A stretch of DNA of 64,000 nt, from contig JBCFYV010000012.1 of NCBI GenBank assembly GCA_039000515.1, positions 1,890,005 to 1,954,004 of the forward strand, read 5' to 3'. The position numbers and the translations under genes are program-made. This DNA comes from Timema cristinae. Taxonomy: Eukaryota > Arthropoda > Insecta > Phasmatodea > Timematidae. Positions 9,460 to 23,000 of the stretch are shown piece after piece. How positions within the stretch are numbered: position 1 is the stretch's first letter; each line of letters begins with the position of its first letter. The notes beneath the pieces are model-generated. The model searched no databases, was not told where the DNA came from, and saw only the letters and a program-made list of their open reading frames with translations.

Positions 9460-10868
9460 AGCTTAATTTGATCTGGATTTTCCTGGTTTTCTACTTTGGT
9501 TTCCTCTTGAGATTTTCACCAGGGTATATAAAAGATATTATAAAGAACCTTTATATTATTTAGTATGATTCCTAACTTTCATATTCTAATTTAAATTTAA
9601 ATTATTCCTAATTTAACACAGCAACTATGTTTAATATATTTTACCACAATGAAGAAATCATATATAGCTATAATAGGCCTACATAATGTATATTAAACAA
9701 AAGATATTAAAAAATAGTTTGTATTATTTTAATGACCTTTTTTTAACTGGGGTATTACATACCCTGCCTTACTATTTAAGGCCAAAATATTTACCTTACC
9801 ATTGTTCAGTTAGTATCATCTCTAAATATTATTTAACTATCGACAATAATTGTGTTGACGCATAAGTCTAATATAAAATTTAGGAAATATATACTTGAGG
9901 GTGGAAAACAAACCTCGGACGATAATTGTAAAGACGGAAGTACTATATTTAAATATAATTTTTTAAATAATAAAAGTATATTGAAACTTTTTAGGCTGTA
10001 TTCAAGAACGAAACGAGTAAAAGTGAAAGGTAATTGGTATTGATTTGCCTCGGTATTGAGGTTTCTGCAAGTACGTACCATCTAAGATAGCTAATTAACG
10101 CCACTCACACTTTCGAATGTAAATTAATATGTTTAAGATCCATTCAAAAATCTCACTTCTCACTCACTCGTCACAATTGCTTATTTCATCTTGCATTATT
10201 ACATCCCTTTATTGAAGGAAATACTCTAATTTTGGTATTCATACAAATTACCCTAAATGCTACCCATCAAGATTAAATCAAAAATTCCCTCAGGTGTTAT
10301 TAGATGGTAAGACTGATTGATGCCTTAGTGCCCTCATACATCAATACATTTTAAAATAATTTATAACCATATTTATTCGATCAGATTCAACCAAACAAAT
10401 AATAAGCATTTGATTTATAATACAGTATTTCATATAAATTTAAATTATAGTACATAAATGAGTAAATAATTAATTGTAATTTGTATGCTATCATTTGTTG
10501 AGAGCTATAATTTGAAGTTCAAACTTATTTTCAAAATCTAAATTCCGCAACGATAATAGCGCCACTTAGCTTCAATGTCTGATCAATGGAACTAAAAAGT
10601 ATCCAGACTCGTATATCTTAAACTCTGGTTTCCACTAGCGCCATAAACTGCGGTACTTAAAATAAAATAACTAAAGGCAGAAGTGTTGATCATGATTTTA
10701 TGCGTATTGTCTCTTGTATTTGTGTTGTGTTGCTCTTTTGTATTTGCATTTTGCTGCGTGTTTACGTCGTATGCGGAAATTAACTTTGTCACTTCAGACA
10801 AAAGCAGAATCAAAATTAATTGCGTATCATATAATTATTTAAAATAAAACGTTTTCTATAGTAAAAAA
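9460..10868. other. AT-rich region upstream of ATG2, including its 5' UTR and promoter
   Basis: No coding or repeat structure is recognised. The ATG2 promoter and 5' UTR must lie here or in undetected upstream exons. The start codon is preceded by 'gtaaaaaa', a good arthropod start context. I see no convincing TATA box in the last 100 bp. Confidence 0.4.
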
Positions 10869-11036
10869 ATGCCGTGGTACGTACCTTGGTCTGAGAGTAT
10901 TAAGAAACGATCATGTAGATATTTACTTCAAAGATATTTGGGCCAGTTCTTAGAAGAAAAACTAACCTTAGATCAGCTGACTGTTGATCTATACAATGGA
11001 ACTGGAACTGTCTCGGACGTCAAATTAGATGTACAG
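10869..11036 (+). CDS. Atg2: ATG2 exon 1 (start codon, chorein N-terminus)
   Basis: It encodes 56 residues from [10 protein letters not shown] to VSDVKLDVQ, including [16 protein letters not shown], the hallmark start of the ATG2 chorein domain that takes lipid from the donor membrane. It ends in phase 0 at a GC donor, CAG|GCAAGT. A canonical GT lies 6 nt earlier but would remove the conserved V-Q. Confidence 0.96.
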
Positions 11037-14000
11037 GCAAGTATAGTAGTGAAAATGAGGAAACACACATTTTGGGGTTTGTATATAAGTGTATTCGGCT
11101 AGATAGTGGTAGTTTACAACTAAAACACTTCAAAAATAATTATTTATCATAAACACTTTGTTACAGGACAGACCAATATTATTAGTAGGTAATCGTTTAC
11201 CTGCTTCGGTGGCCACATGGTCTAAGGTTTCTCTCGTGTTAGGCTAGACGGCCGATGACAGGTTTGAATCACGGTCGCGTGCACTGAGGGTGGTTTTCTA
11301 AAATGGTTTTCCACCCTCCAATCAAATGCGGGTACACTTCATCTACTCAATATTTCTAATCCATAACTCATTAACGTAATTTGTATATGTATGTATGTTT
11401 ATAAGCCAAACCTGAATAGCCTAGGTAATAAGATGTAGTGCTAAGAAAATGGTTTCTGTAATGACCTTAGTTAAGGCATTTTTATACTCGTATTTTCTTT
11501 CTTTGCAATATATTTTCCATGACCTTTAATAGTCTTGACACCTTAATTATTCAGAGCAAAGATATAGTTATTAGGTACCTATATTATTTTTGTAGCTCAG
11601 TGTCCGACCACCCAGGGCCTGGATTCACTAATGGGAGCAAATAGTTGTGCCAGTACAAGTTTGAAAGATGTGGCCAAGTCCATATTCACTAAAAAAGGCA
11701 GGTGCAATTTGAGAGCAAAGTTTCGCCTTTTATTATTATTATTATCATCATTATCACTGCGTCTTAATACCCGTTCGGGTTGTACGCACTACACTAATGT
11801 GTAAAGGTAGGGTGATTGTGAGATGAAATGAAGGACCTACAGTTTAACGTGGAATTTGAACCATGGTGGAGGCTTGGCATTCCACACATTCACCTTTTAT
11901 TTGCCACCAACCTGCCTCGGTGGCGTAGTTGGCTAACGCGCTTGTCGTGTTGAGGCTCGACTGCTCCTCAGCAGGGGAGATCGAGGTTCGAATCTCGGTC
12001 GGTGAACTGGGGGGGGGGGGTTTTCCTAAATGTTTTTCCACTCTCCCTCCACGCAAATGCCGGGTCACTTTCTCTAATTCAACCTTCCCAATTCCTAAAT
12101 CCATTAACATAATTAGTACTTAAAGTGTATAACCCTAACGGGTATCAAGACGCGGTGCTAAATATTATTATTATTATCCACCACTCAATAGTAGGCACAA
12201 CTATTAAAATTATGGTTGTCACTTCAATAAATTTAAATGGCATCATATTATCGTTATGTCTTAACATACACAAATTAGTTAACTGATACTCCAATTAATA
12301 AAAAATAAATTAAAATAACATACATCTGTCAAGCACAAAATTTGTTTCTATTTAGATACTGGTAACAAAAGCAATTACTTACCTTTTGTTGTTGAAATTT
12401 TACATTTATACAACGCAATGCCATTTATTGCTTAATTACTGAACAAAACCACAAAATGTCTCAATCCAAAGAGGTTTGTATTCCTGCAAGTCCAATTACA
12501 TCTCGTCACTAAATATGGGATTAAGTAGGATAGCTTTAAAATAAGTTGTAAAGTTTCTATAAATGTTTTATTAATGGAACGCAAGCTTTAAACTAATATT
12601 ATTAATAAATACTAAATGTACTAATATGGTTTTTGTAAAGCACTCAGAAAGAGGCCGCTTCTAATTTTATTGCTAGTTTACAAGCAAAATATTTATAAAT
12701 CTTCGTATTTGCTGTAATTTTTATTAGAGATTTAAAATAAAGTAGCCTTGTTTTTGTAAGTAAATTATTCATGAGGGGTCGAAAAGAGACTAATTGATGA
12801 TGTTTATGGTGACGTCACCATAATCCTGCCACCTGTTCTCGCCTTGTTTAGTGAATATGGAAATGGAACAAATAATAAGGTGCATCTTTGTGAGTCAGAG
12901 TTGTGCCATTTCTAGACTTGCACCAAAGCAGAATTGCACTCATAAGTGAATCCAGCCCCAGGAAGGTAACATGCATATTTACTAATTATGATAATGCTTT
13001 AAAGAATGAAGAAGGTTGAACTTAAAAAAAGTGTACCTTGTTTGCATGGAAGGAGAGTGGAAAACAATTTTAGTAGAAACACCCTTTACATATCTGACCG
13101 TGACTTAAACCCTGATCTCTCTGTTATCGGCAGCCTAGTCTATTGAGAAAGTGACTTTTTAGACCAAATATAGTTAATAAATGGAACACATAATTCATGT
13201 TTAGTTAATACAAAAAGGACAAGCCTATACATAAGGTGATAGTATTCTTCAAAAAAAGCATATAAAAGTATTATCTTTGCAACAATGCAAGATAATGTCT
13301 AATCTATTGTTATCATTATCACACTTAAAAATATGATAAAACAAATAATATTATATTTATAAAATTCTAAAAATGTTGACGAATAATTCTATATCTAAAA
13401 CAAAACTCACCTAAATCATACAAGAATGTAAATATTTATGCACCTGGAATTATCATCTGTGGTCCAATTAGGTTCCTGCATGGGGGATGGTGCATATATT
13501 TAATTCCATTTTATTATTTTATTTTATTGTTTAGGAAATTTTGATATTTGCTATAGGCCTACATTTTTCCAAACAGAAAAATACAAATAGTTTTTTATAT
13601 ATATTAAATATTTTTATAATTATACAAGAAAAAGATTAACTCACCTAAGTAACCTCACTGACATTGTTTATTTAACATGAGCTTAAGTATTAGTCCATCC
13701 TCATAAACCATAATAAGCAATATAAAAGGCCTAACTAGATGTTCAAGTATTCCTAGGTACTGGTACATAAATTATAGAGCCTACTTTCTCAAAAAAAGTT
13801 CCTTTTATTAATGTCTCGGTTCTAAAACATGTTGCACACTGTTGACATTATTTAGTTCTTGACTATGATGAGACATATGTAGTTGTTGTTTTGTTTCTAG
13901 CCTCTTGTGTTGTTGTGCATGCGCGTTTTTTTTTTTAGTTCAGTTGCTTTGACTTGTAATGTAATGTGTGTCGTGTCTTTGTTGTATCCAAGGTGATTGA

Positions 14001-17000
14001 TTTCGGTAATTATTAGACAAAAGTCAAACAGTGGTGTATTCTCTTTTAATGGCTGATGAAATGAATAAGGTACGGTGAAGTGGTAAAAGCTGGTATGCTT
14101 GTATCTGAAAAGTAATAATTCAACAGGTTATGGGCCCAGTCACGCTTCCTCTGCGCCGCCATTATATCGAAGTGTAAGTTGAGAAACTTTTGTTCGTGTC
14201 GTCGCTACACATTCTGTTGCTCGCGTTGACGGTACGGTTTGTTCGTGTCGACGGTACGGTTTGTTCGTGTCGTTTGTACATTTTGCTCGTGACGTCGGTA
14301 GGTGTATATTGCGTCCAATATATTTTCTTTTCTCTGCTTGCAGCAATGACGGAAAAGGACACATACGATCTCACAAAATTCGACGGCACAAATTTCGCAT
14401 TGTGGAAATTTAGTGTGTCGTTCTTACTTGATGCTCAAGATTTGGTAGAATTTGTGGAAGGGACAGATACAGAGCCCGATAAAGCAGCAAAACTCGACGC
14501 GTGGAAAGTATGGAAAAAATGTAAGTCAAAAACAGCAGTGATCTTATTGAGCTCAGTGGATCGGACATTTCATGTGAATTTAATAAACTGTAGGACACCG
14601 AAAGAGATCTGGGATAAACTACATTCTTTGTATGGAGACACAAGTGAAGATGCGAAACAAGATTGTTGGCAACAATTTTACGATTTTCGGATCAAGAATG
14701 GCGTGCCTGTCGCAACACAGCTAGAAAAATTTGAAACCATCTGTAAGAAGCTTGATGATGCAGGTGAAAAACCACCTGATTCAGCTGTGATGTCTAAACT
14801 GCTGAACAATTTGCCATCTAGATTCTCGGCATTTACCATGGCATGGGAGTGCACCTCAAAAGATGAGCGAAAAAAGGAGAATTTAATCGCGAAGATAATT
14901 CGTGAGGACAAAAGATTGACATCAATGGAAGAGGAGTCTTCATCACTTGCACTGCAAGTAAAAGCTCTGCAGCTAAAACTAGATGAACAAGAAAAAATGT
15001 CATCCAATTACCAGAAGGTTAATGATTCCAAAGACAAGCGGAAGAAAAATTCCAAGAGTATTGAAGAGTTGAAAAGAAAACATCCTTGTAAGTACTGCAA
15101 CGAGCTTGGTCACTGGTATCGTGAATGTGAAGAGCGAATGGCAGATGAAGGAAAAGGAAGAAAAATGAGTGATGATTCTGCATCTGCATATGTTTGACAT
15201 TTCAGCTTTCTTCTCAGAAACAACGGATGAGGACAAATCTGTGTGGTTGGCAGACTCGTGTGCAAGCCTCCATATGACTTTCCGCCGCGATTTTTTCAGT
15301 TAACTCAGACTGGTTGGTAAAATAAAGTTAGTTCAAATTGTAAGCGACATGGTGTTACCTGTAGCAGGTATTGGCACAATATATATTCTTGCAGAAGTGC
15401 ATGGAAAGCAGGTCAACCGGAAATTGACAAATGTGTTTTAAGTTACGGATTTGAAACGAAATTTATTTTCAGTGGGAGCGATCAATGACAAAAATTTCTC
15501 ATTCCATAGTTACCATAATCACTGCGAGGTCCGAGAAAGAAGTGGGGCCTTATCAGCAAAAGGGGTGCGTCATGGATCGCTGTTCCAAATGCTTTTTGAG
15601 GTACAAGTTTCTTCAAAGTGTAATGTTGCAGAAGTTAACTCCCTGAAGCTGTGGCACGAAAGGTTGGGTCACATTAATGTCAGTTCAATTAATGCAACGG
15701 AAAAAAAGTGACGCAGCTAATGGTTAGTAATCAAAGACAAATCCAATTTTTTCTGTGAAGCGTTTATTATGGGAAAGCATGCTCGCAATCCACATCCATC
15801 TAGCAAGAGACCAAAAGCTAATAATCCCGGTGAAAAGATTCATTCGGATGTCTGCGGTCCAGTTAATATACAGTCACCAGGTGGTTCAAAGTATTTTTTA
15901 TTGTGTAAGGATGAATACTCGGGATACCGCTCTGTATTTTTCATGCATCACAAACATGAAGTGTTTGCAAAGTTCAAAGATTATGAAGCTTTTGTGACAA
16001 AACATACCGGCAACAACATAAAAATTCTACATAAAGACAATGGCAGAGAGTACCTGTCAAATGAATTCTATGCTTTTCTGAAAAGCAAAGGAATTGTTCA
16101 TGAGCTGTCAACACCGTATGTTCATGAGCAGAATGGTCGGGCTGAGCGTGAAATGCTTACCCTTTGTGAAAGTTGCAGATCTATGTTACTTGCCAGAAAC
16201 CTTCCAGAAGAATTATGGGCTGAAGCTGTTCAAACAGCTGTGTATGTTTTGAATCGAACCCTCTCATAACAATCTGACGGAATGACTTCCCATGAGAGAT
16301 GGTTTAATGAAAAGCCAGAAATAAAACATGCGGGTATTTGGTTGTGATGCATACATGCATATACCCAAGGAGACACGTAAGAAGTTGATCCAAAGAGCAA
16401 GAAAATGATTTTTGTTGGCTATCAGGGAGAGTCAAGGAATTATCGACTATGGGATCCTAAGACTCGAAAAATACATGTCAGCTGTGAGGTAATCTTCAAT
16501 GAGAGAGTTGAAATGGCAGAGCAAGGTTTTCATAAAAAAGAGGGGAAACTTGATTTTGGTTATGAAAATCAACCATATACAGAAAATGACGTAAACCCAC
16601 TACCAGTAGATCAGGTGGAACTTGACTTTGATCATCAAGATCAATCAGACTTAGAAGCAGCAGTGGAGCTAAGACCAGTGGTCCAGCAGCAAGTAGATGA
16701 ACGAGTAGAACCACAATTGGAAGAGATTCAACTAGCATCAGGTCCAGGAAGACAACTTCGTGATCGAGACCAGCTGCGCAGACCAAGTCGCTACAATGAT
16801 TCTGCTCTAGTGATGGATACTGTACCTACTACTTTTGAAGAGGCTGTCATGAGTGCTGAAGCTAAAAAGTGGTTACTCGCTATGAATGACGAAATGAGTG
16901 CGCTTCAACAAAACGAAACGTGGGAACTTGTGAAACTCCCAGAAAGGAAGCATGTGATCGGTTGTAAGTGGGTGTTTAATGAGAAAGCAAATCCAAGTGG

Positions 17001-20000
17001 GGGTCTTAGATACAAGGCCAGACTTGTTGCAAAGGGGTTTGCTCAGCGAGAAGGTGTCGATTATTTTGAGACTTTTGCGCCTGTTGTTCGTTATGAATCA
17101 ATTCTATTGCTTCTAGCCATTGTAGCGGGAGAAGATCTTGAAATTGCCCAATATGATGTGAAAACTGCTTTCCTCTATGGTGAATTGAAAGAAGAGATCT
17201 ATATGCAGCAACCTCCCGGATTTGAAGACAAAACATACCCTGAAGCAGTATGTAGACTTCAAAGGAGCCTGTATGGACTCAAGCAATCGCCACGTTGCTA
17301 GAACATAAAATTCGTGAAATTTTTAGAAAAATTTGTTTTCCAACAAACTGAGTGTGACCATTGCGTGTTTGCTGGCAAGGTCAAAGGAGCAACTGTATAC
17401 TTAGCTCTCTATGTTGATGATGGACTTTTGATGTCAGCTTCTCAAGAAGCAATTGATGAAGTTTTGCAAAATTTGGAACAGTGTTTTCAGATCACAATTG
17501 GTGACGCTAAGCATTTCATCGGCCTTGAAATTGAACGAAATCGGGGAAAACAGACTATAAAAATTAGTCAGAGTGCATACATCCAGAAAATTCTACGAAG
17601 ATTCTGCATGGAAGATGCAAAGCCGTCAACTGTTCCAGCTGAACCTTGCTTACACTTAAGCCAATGTCAGAGTTCAAGAGGTGAAGAAGAAAAGAAGAAA
17701 CTGCAATATGTGCCATACTGTGAGGCAATTGGTTCTCTTCTTTTCGCTGCAAAAGTAAGTCACCCTGATATTTAATATGCAGTTAATCAAGCCAGTCAAT
17801 TTTTAACTAACTATGGGCATGATCACTGGCAGGCGGTTAAGAAGATTCTCTGTTATTTAAGGGGGACAATGGATTATGGGATTGTTTACGGAGACAGTGG
17901 GAGTAACGCCACACTGAGAGGTTTTACAGATGCAGATTATTCTGGTAATGTAGATACCCGAAATCAACTAGCGGATTTGTATTTTTGTTTAATGGGGATG
18001 CTATCTCTTGGTCCTCTGAGAGACAAAGAGTAGTAGCACTTTCAACCACAGAGGCTGAATACATTGCATTGTCTAATGGAACAAAGGACGCTATATGGCT
18101 ACGTAGAATTATTTGTGAATTGGGTTTGAAATGTGATAAGGTCCCAATGTACGTAGATAACCAATCAGCAATTAAATTGACGAATAATCCTGAGTACCAC
18201 CGATAAACTAAGCATATTGATGTTTGTTTCCACTTTGTACGGGATGTCTATGAACGTGGTGACATTGATATAAGGTACATTGAATCCAAAGAACAACTTG
18301 CAGATGTTCTTACAAAGCCTCTGCCAAAGCATCAGTTTAATTACTTGCGAAGCAAGGTTGGTTTGAGAGACAGCTCTAAATAAGTGGGAGTGTTGACATT
18401 ATTTAGTTGTTGACTATGATGAGACATATGTAGTTGTTGTTTTGTTTCTAGCCTCTTGTGTTGTTGCGCATGCGCGTTTTTTTTTTTAGTTCAGTTGCGT
18501 TGACTTTTAATGTAATGTGTGTCGTGTCTTTGTTGTATCCAAGGTGATTGATTTCGGTAATTATTAGACAAAAGTCAAACAGTGGTGTATTCTCTTTTAA
18601 TGGCTGATGAAATGAATAAGGTACGGTGAAGTGGTAAAAGCTGGTATGCCTGTATTTGAACTGTAATAATTCAACACACACCTTAGACTAAATCACAAAC
18701 TAAATATTTCGTCTTTACAAAGTCGCATTTTACTGTCTGCAATGACAGCACCTTACAACCAGACAAAAAAAAAGTCAACAAACTTGGAGAAATATATTGA
18801 TGAGTTCATGGAAATAAAAAGTCATCATAATTTAGATTCATAATAATGATACTTATCCAGCTTAACCTAACCTTTCATGTTTTATTATTTAAAAAATTGG
18901 GTATGAATCCAAGTACTATAAATCCTATTATTTAGGCCAATTTTTCCCAAACCCGAAATTCACAAAATTGATAGGGGCCTACTAGCATCACACTCACAAA
19001 AAATGTGGGGAATGCAATAATACTAAATTCAAGATTAGGTATTATTAAACTTTTTTTTGTGAACATTCCAAAACCAAACTCACCCGAGTAACACAGGAAC
19101 AAGAGTAATTGAAAAATCTGTAAAATCGCATGATCGAAGCTACATACATATTATAGAGGTGATTAATGCACAATAATTGCCTGCAAACGACCACACTTCA
19201 CTTTCTATTGCAATAGATGGATTTATTTAAGGGGTCAACTATACTTAAAACTATCTAATTGAAACAATCTTGCACATCTACTAGGCCTAACAATAATTTT
19301 TACATATAGCAAACTCACACTTGGTTTTCAATTGAGAAACTGGTAAAGATCTGAAAAGACACACCCTCCAGAAGCCATATACTAAAATAAAGTTATTATT
19401 ATTAGCATCAGCATCATCATCATGTGTTCTGTCTTATGAAAGGTCCATTCCTTTTGTCAGTGAAACTTAGGTCTCCAACGCACCCTGTCCTCTGCCTCCT
19501 CACTCAGCTCCTGGAATTTTCTTCTTTCCTTCAAGTCCTCCTCCTTCCTAAGCTCCTCTTTCCCTCAACCTTGCCTTCTATGACGTGCAGAAGACAGCTC
19601 CTCCTAAGGCTGTGCCCGGTACAGTTTGCTTTGTTCCGAAGAATCACATCCAAAATGGTTCTCTTCCCACCCACTCTTTTAAGAGTTTTTCACTAAGGCT
19701 AAATAATGTATAAATACATTAAGTATCTATCTGACATAATTTAAACTAATCTTCATTACGGTATTTACTCGACAGACTTGATCTAACTTTTCTACTGTTC
19801 CATTCACTAATAAATCATAATCTCATTTAATATTCACAGAATAAACATTCTGACTTTCTTAGTTTAAGATGACATATACTAAAGGATCACGGGCCAAACC
19901 ATGTGTAGATCTAGTATGTTAACGTCTGGACTTAGATTTTACTGAGCTGTCTAAATGTTGTAAATATTAAATAATTTCAAATAAATATAATTAGGCCTAT

Positions 20001-23000
20001 AGTAACATTCGATTCACCACTTCCTTTAAGTATGATAATATTATTACATTTTCATTGAATTGTTATCTTAAGTATATATATATATATATATATACAGAAT
20101 ATTATATAAAGGTGCTTTTAAGCAACTTTCCCAAAAACTTAATCATAGAAAAATTAAACTAGGCCTTTTTTTTATAAATTAATCATAAGGGATGCTATTA
20201 TAGCACAGGATCACTGGTAAATGTCACATGATCATCAATTTACAATACAAAAGTGATTTGTGGGAATTTTTGGCAAGCTTAGTTTGATTGTAATATTTAT
20301 TTAATTTGTCAAAATGATAATGTTAGTTTTATTCAAATCTCTTGCTTGTTTGTTTAATACAGTTAGTAAAATGTCTGAACATTGGTACCATTATAAAGAC
20401 AAAGTTAATTTAGGATGGATAGAGCTCATCTTTATTGAAAGTTAAATCTATTGGCACATATAAGGTCAAGTTAACTGGGTAAGCAGGTCTATCATTAAAA
20501 TATAGTAGCGTCTCCATATTCGTGGTTTACTGCTGCCCATTTTTATTTCTTCTTTTTGATTGATTAATTTAATTCGATTCATCTGTGTCTGACGTCATCA
20601 AGACGGCATTGTTTTCTCCACCTTGGGAAAATGATCCTGACGACCCCTCCCATGTTGTTAGAAAGTCAATAGCCAAGCACAGTGTCACATGCTTACACCA
20701 TCATGAGCATTGTGCTATCACTTATCATATCACTTGTCATCATCGCAACAAGATAAATGGAGAATAGGAACATTGAAGTGTACAGTACACATTATCATTA
20801 CTTTATTTAATGTTGGTAATGTCTTACTGTGAATAATTTATCAATTACACTTTAACGTAATTATGTATGTTAAATGAATATCAGGTTCTATGATAGTTCG
20901 GTATTATCTGTGGTTTCATGTATATGCAGTAGATTTAGGAATGTATTACCTGCGGATATGGTGGCCCTACTTTATGTTTGTAAATAATTGATTTTTTTTT
21001 TAAATAAAAGGCATCATGTAGCCTTTATTTGTAAAGTTTAGGTTGTTATGGTTATGCATTGGTCAATATGGCCGACTGCTATGTCACTTAGGTGAGTTGA
21101 TTTTTAAATTTTTAATTTTGTTGAATTAGATATTTTTTTAAATGGATTGGCTGTATCAATTTGTTTGTAAAATATATAATATTGATATTCTTATAAAATT
21201 ATTATTATTATTATTATTATGTGTCCCCCCTCCCCCCTCTAAAATTACTTTAGACTGTATTTATCTTTGCAGCAGATGTTATTGACTGATAAAAGTTTAG
21301 AATGAATTTGATCATTTCTTCTAAGCCCCACATCTTCCTACCTGTTCAGACTATACACATATGTACCATACTAATTACACTAATGTTTTCGGGACGAGGA
21401 AAGTGGAAGTTAGAGGAAGTGTACCCACACCTGTATGGAGGGAGAGTGGAAAACCATTTAGGAAAAAACCACTCTCACTACACCCGACTGGGATTCAATC
21501 CTCAATATCCCTGTCATCGGCAGTCTAGTATATTGCAAGAGTGACACCTTAGGGCTTAGACCATGCGGCCACTGAAGCAGGTGGTACCTAATTAATAGCT
21601 CTTTGGTTATCAACAGCTTATGATTTTGTTGCCTGGTATTTGTCTGCTATAATTGTTTCTCTCCTGCAACGTTAAGCTCAAAACTGTCTAAAGTTCTTTA
21701 GTACATTTTAAAAGGTAGTGTTGACATATCAGTTTGTGTCACTACAAATTCTAGACATAATACCACTAAGTTTATTAGGGTATATTTTATACCAGAGTAT
21801 GAAACCATTGCTACCTTTAGTATTTAGTCATGAGCTCCAAATAGTCCTGAGTGCAAAAAACATCCATTACAACAATATTCAGGGTGACCTGGTGGTCTAG
21901 GGGTAAGATGTCAGACTTCTGTGCTGGCGGCCGGGGTTCAATCCTCGGTCCCGGCACAGATTTATCTGATTTCCAAACCCTTCCTTCACCTCTGACAAGA
22001 CATCTTGTGAATGTGGGGAATGCCAGGCCTCCACCGTGGTTCGGATTCCACGTTAAACTGTAGGTCCTCCATTCCATCTCAAATCACACTACCATTACAC
22101 ATTAGCGTAAGTGCGTATAACCCGAACGGGTAGTAAGACGCGGTGCTAATAATAATAATAACAATATTCAGTTATGATCACTATTTGAAATTATATATAC
22201 TGTATTTAAAACTCTAGAAGACTATACATTTTTGTACGAGACAGAGAGATATTAATAATTTCAATTTATTTCTATTAAAATCTCTTACTATAATATAGGT
22301 TTTATTTTGAATAAAACTTTATCCCCACCACATCTTGTTACCTGTTCAGGTTGTATGCATATGATAATTACTCTAATGTAGTAGGGATGAGGAAGGAAGA
22401 ATTTTAGAGGCATCCTACCTGCATTTGCTAAGTAGGAAGTAGTGGGAAAAACCACCTTAAGTAGACCCGACTGGGATTTGAACCTCGATCTCTCCATCAT
22501 AACAGGTCAGTCTAACACGAGTGTGATGACTTAGACCATCCAGCCACTGAAGCGGGTAAAAAACTACGTAATTTGCTTTTGAAGAGAATTAAGGAATAAA
22601 TTAGCATTACTCCTTGATGAGTTGTAGTCAGTTAATGTATAATATTGACAAGAAGTTGTTCTTTTTCTCAGTAATCTGTAGTATTTACATCGTTTACAAA
22701 TATACCTAGACAACGTTTCATCTGATCATATTAATTGTTGGGCTATATTGTTAAGTTCTGTTAAACACTGTATCATTTTAAACTGTTACACAGTAGCCAA
22801 GAGGGTTTTAAAAAGAATTGAAAAATTAAAAGAAAGTTGTTTGAAACTTAAAACCACACTTTTAACCATTTTTTTTTAAAAGGCAAAAAGCTCACTAATT
22901 TTCTCCTTGATCTCTGGATGACAATTGAGGAAATTTTTCTCCATTGAAAGTACTGCAAGCGCATTTAGTCTTTCTGTTAAATAAAAGAACCGAAAAAAAA

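Larger units (their letters stand above)
11613..12963. mobile_element. probable DNA transposon or MITE with diverged inverted ends, carrying two SINEs
   Basis: The left end 'gcctggattcactaatg' is mirrored at the right end by the complement of 'agtgaatccagcccc' (about 12945-12959). Further matches follow inside: gtgccagtacaagt/ggtgcaagtc, and 'ccatattcacta' on both sides. The interior is AT-rich and contains no transposase. Target duplication is unclear. Confidence 0.45.
13840..18676 (+). mobile_element. Ty1/copia LTR retrotransposon, full length but mutated
   Basis: A 4.84-kb element is flanked by a CACAC duplication (13835-13839 and 18677-18681). Each LTR is 286 bp and starts TGTTGA and ends TCAACA. 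Between them, in copia order, are gag, protease, integrase, reverse transcriptase and RNase H, all on the + strand. Several stops and at least one frameshift break the reading frame, so this copy cannot make a full polyprotein. The LTRs differ at about 8 positions by eye (about 97% identical), so insertion was moderately recent. It lies in ATG2 intron 1 in sense orientation. Confidence 0.97.

Noticed and set aside
11031..11036. GT donor at 11031 as the main end of ATG2 exon 1
   Set aside because: It would delete the conserved V-Q, and the GC site six bases later is a much better match to the donor consensus. Kept only as a possible alternative.
14190..14345. upstream extension of copia gag to 14190
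   Set aside because: The frame is open, but copia Gag begins at the MTEK-type start at 14346. The upstream part contains a local repeat of 'gtttgttcgtgtcg' and looks like leader.
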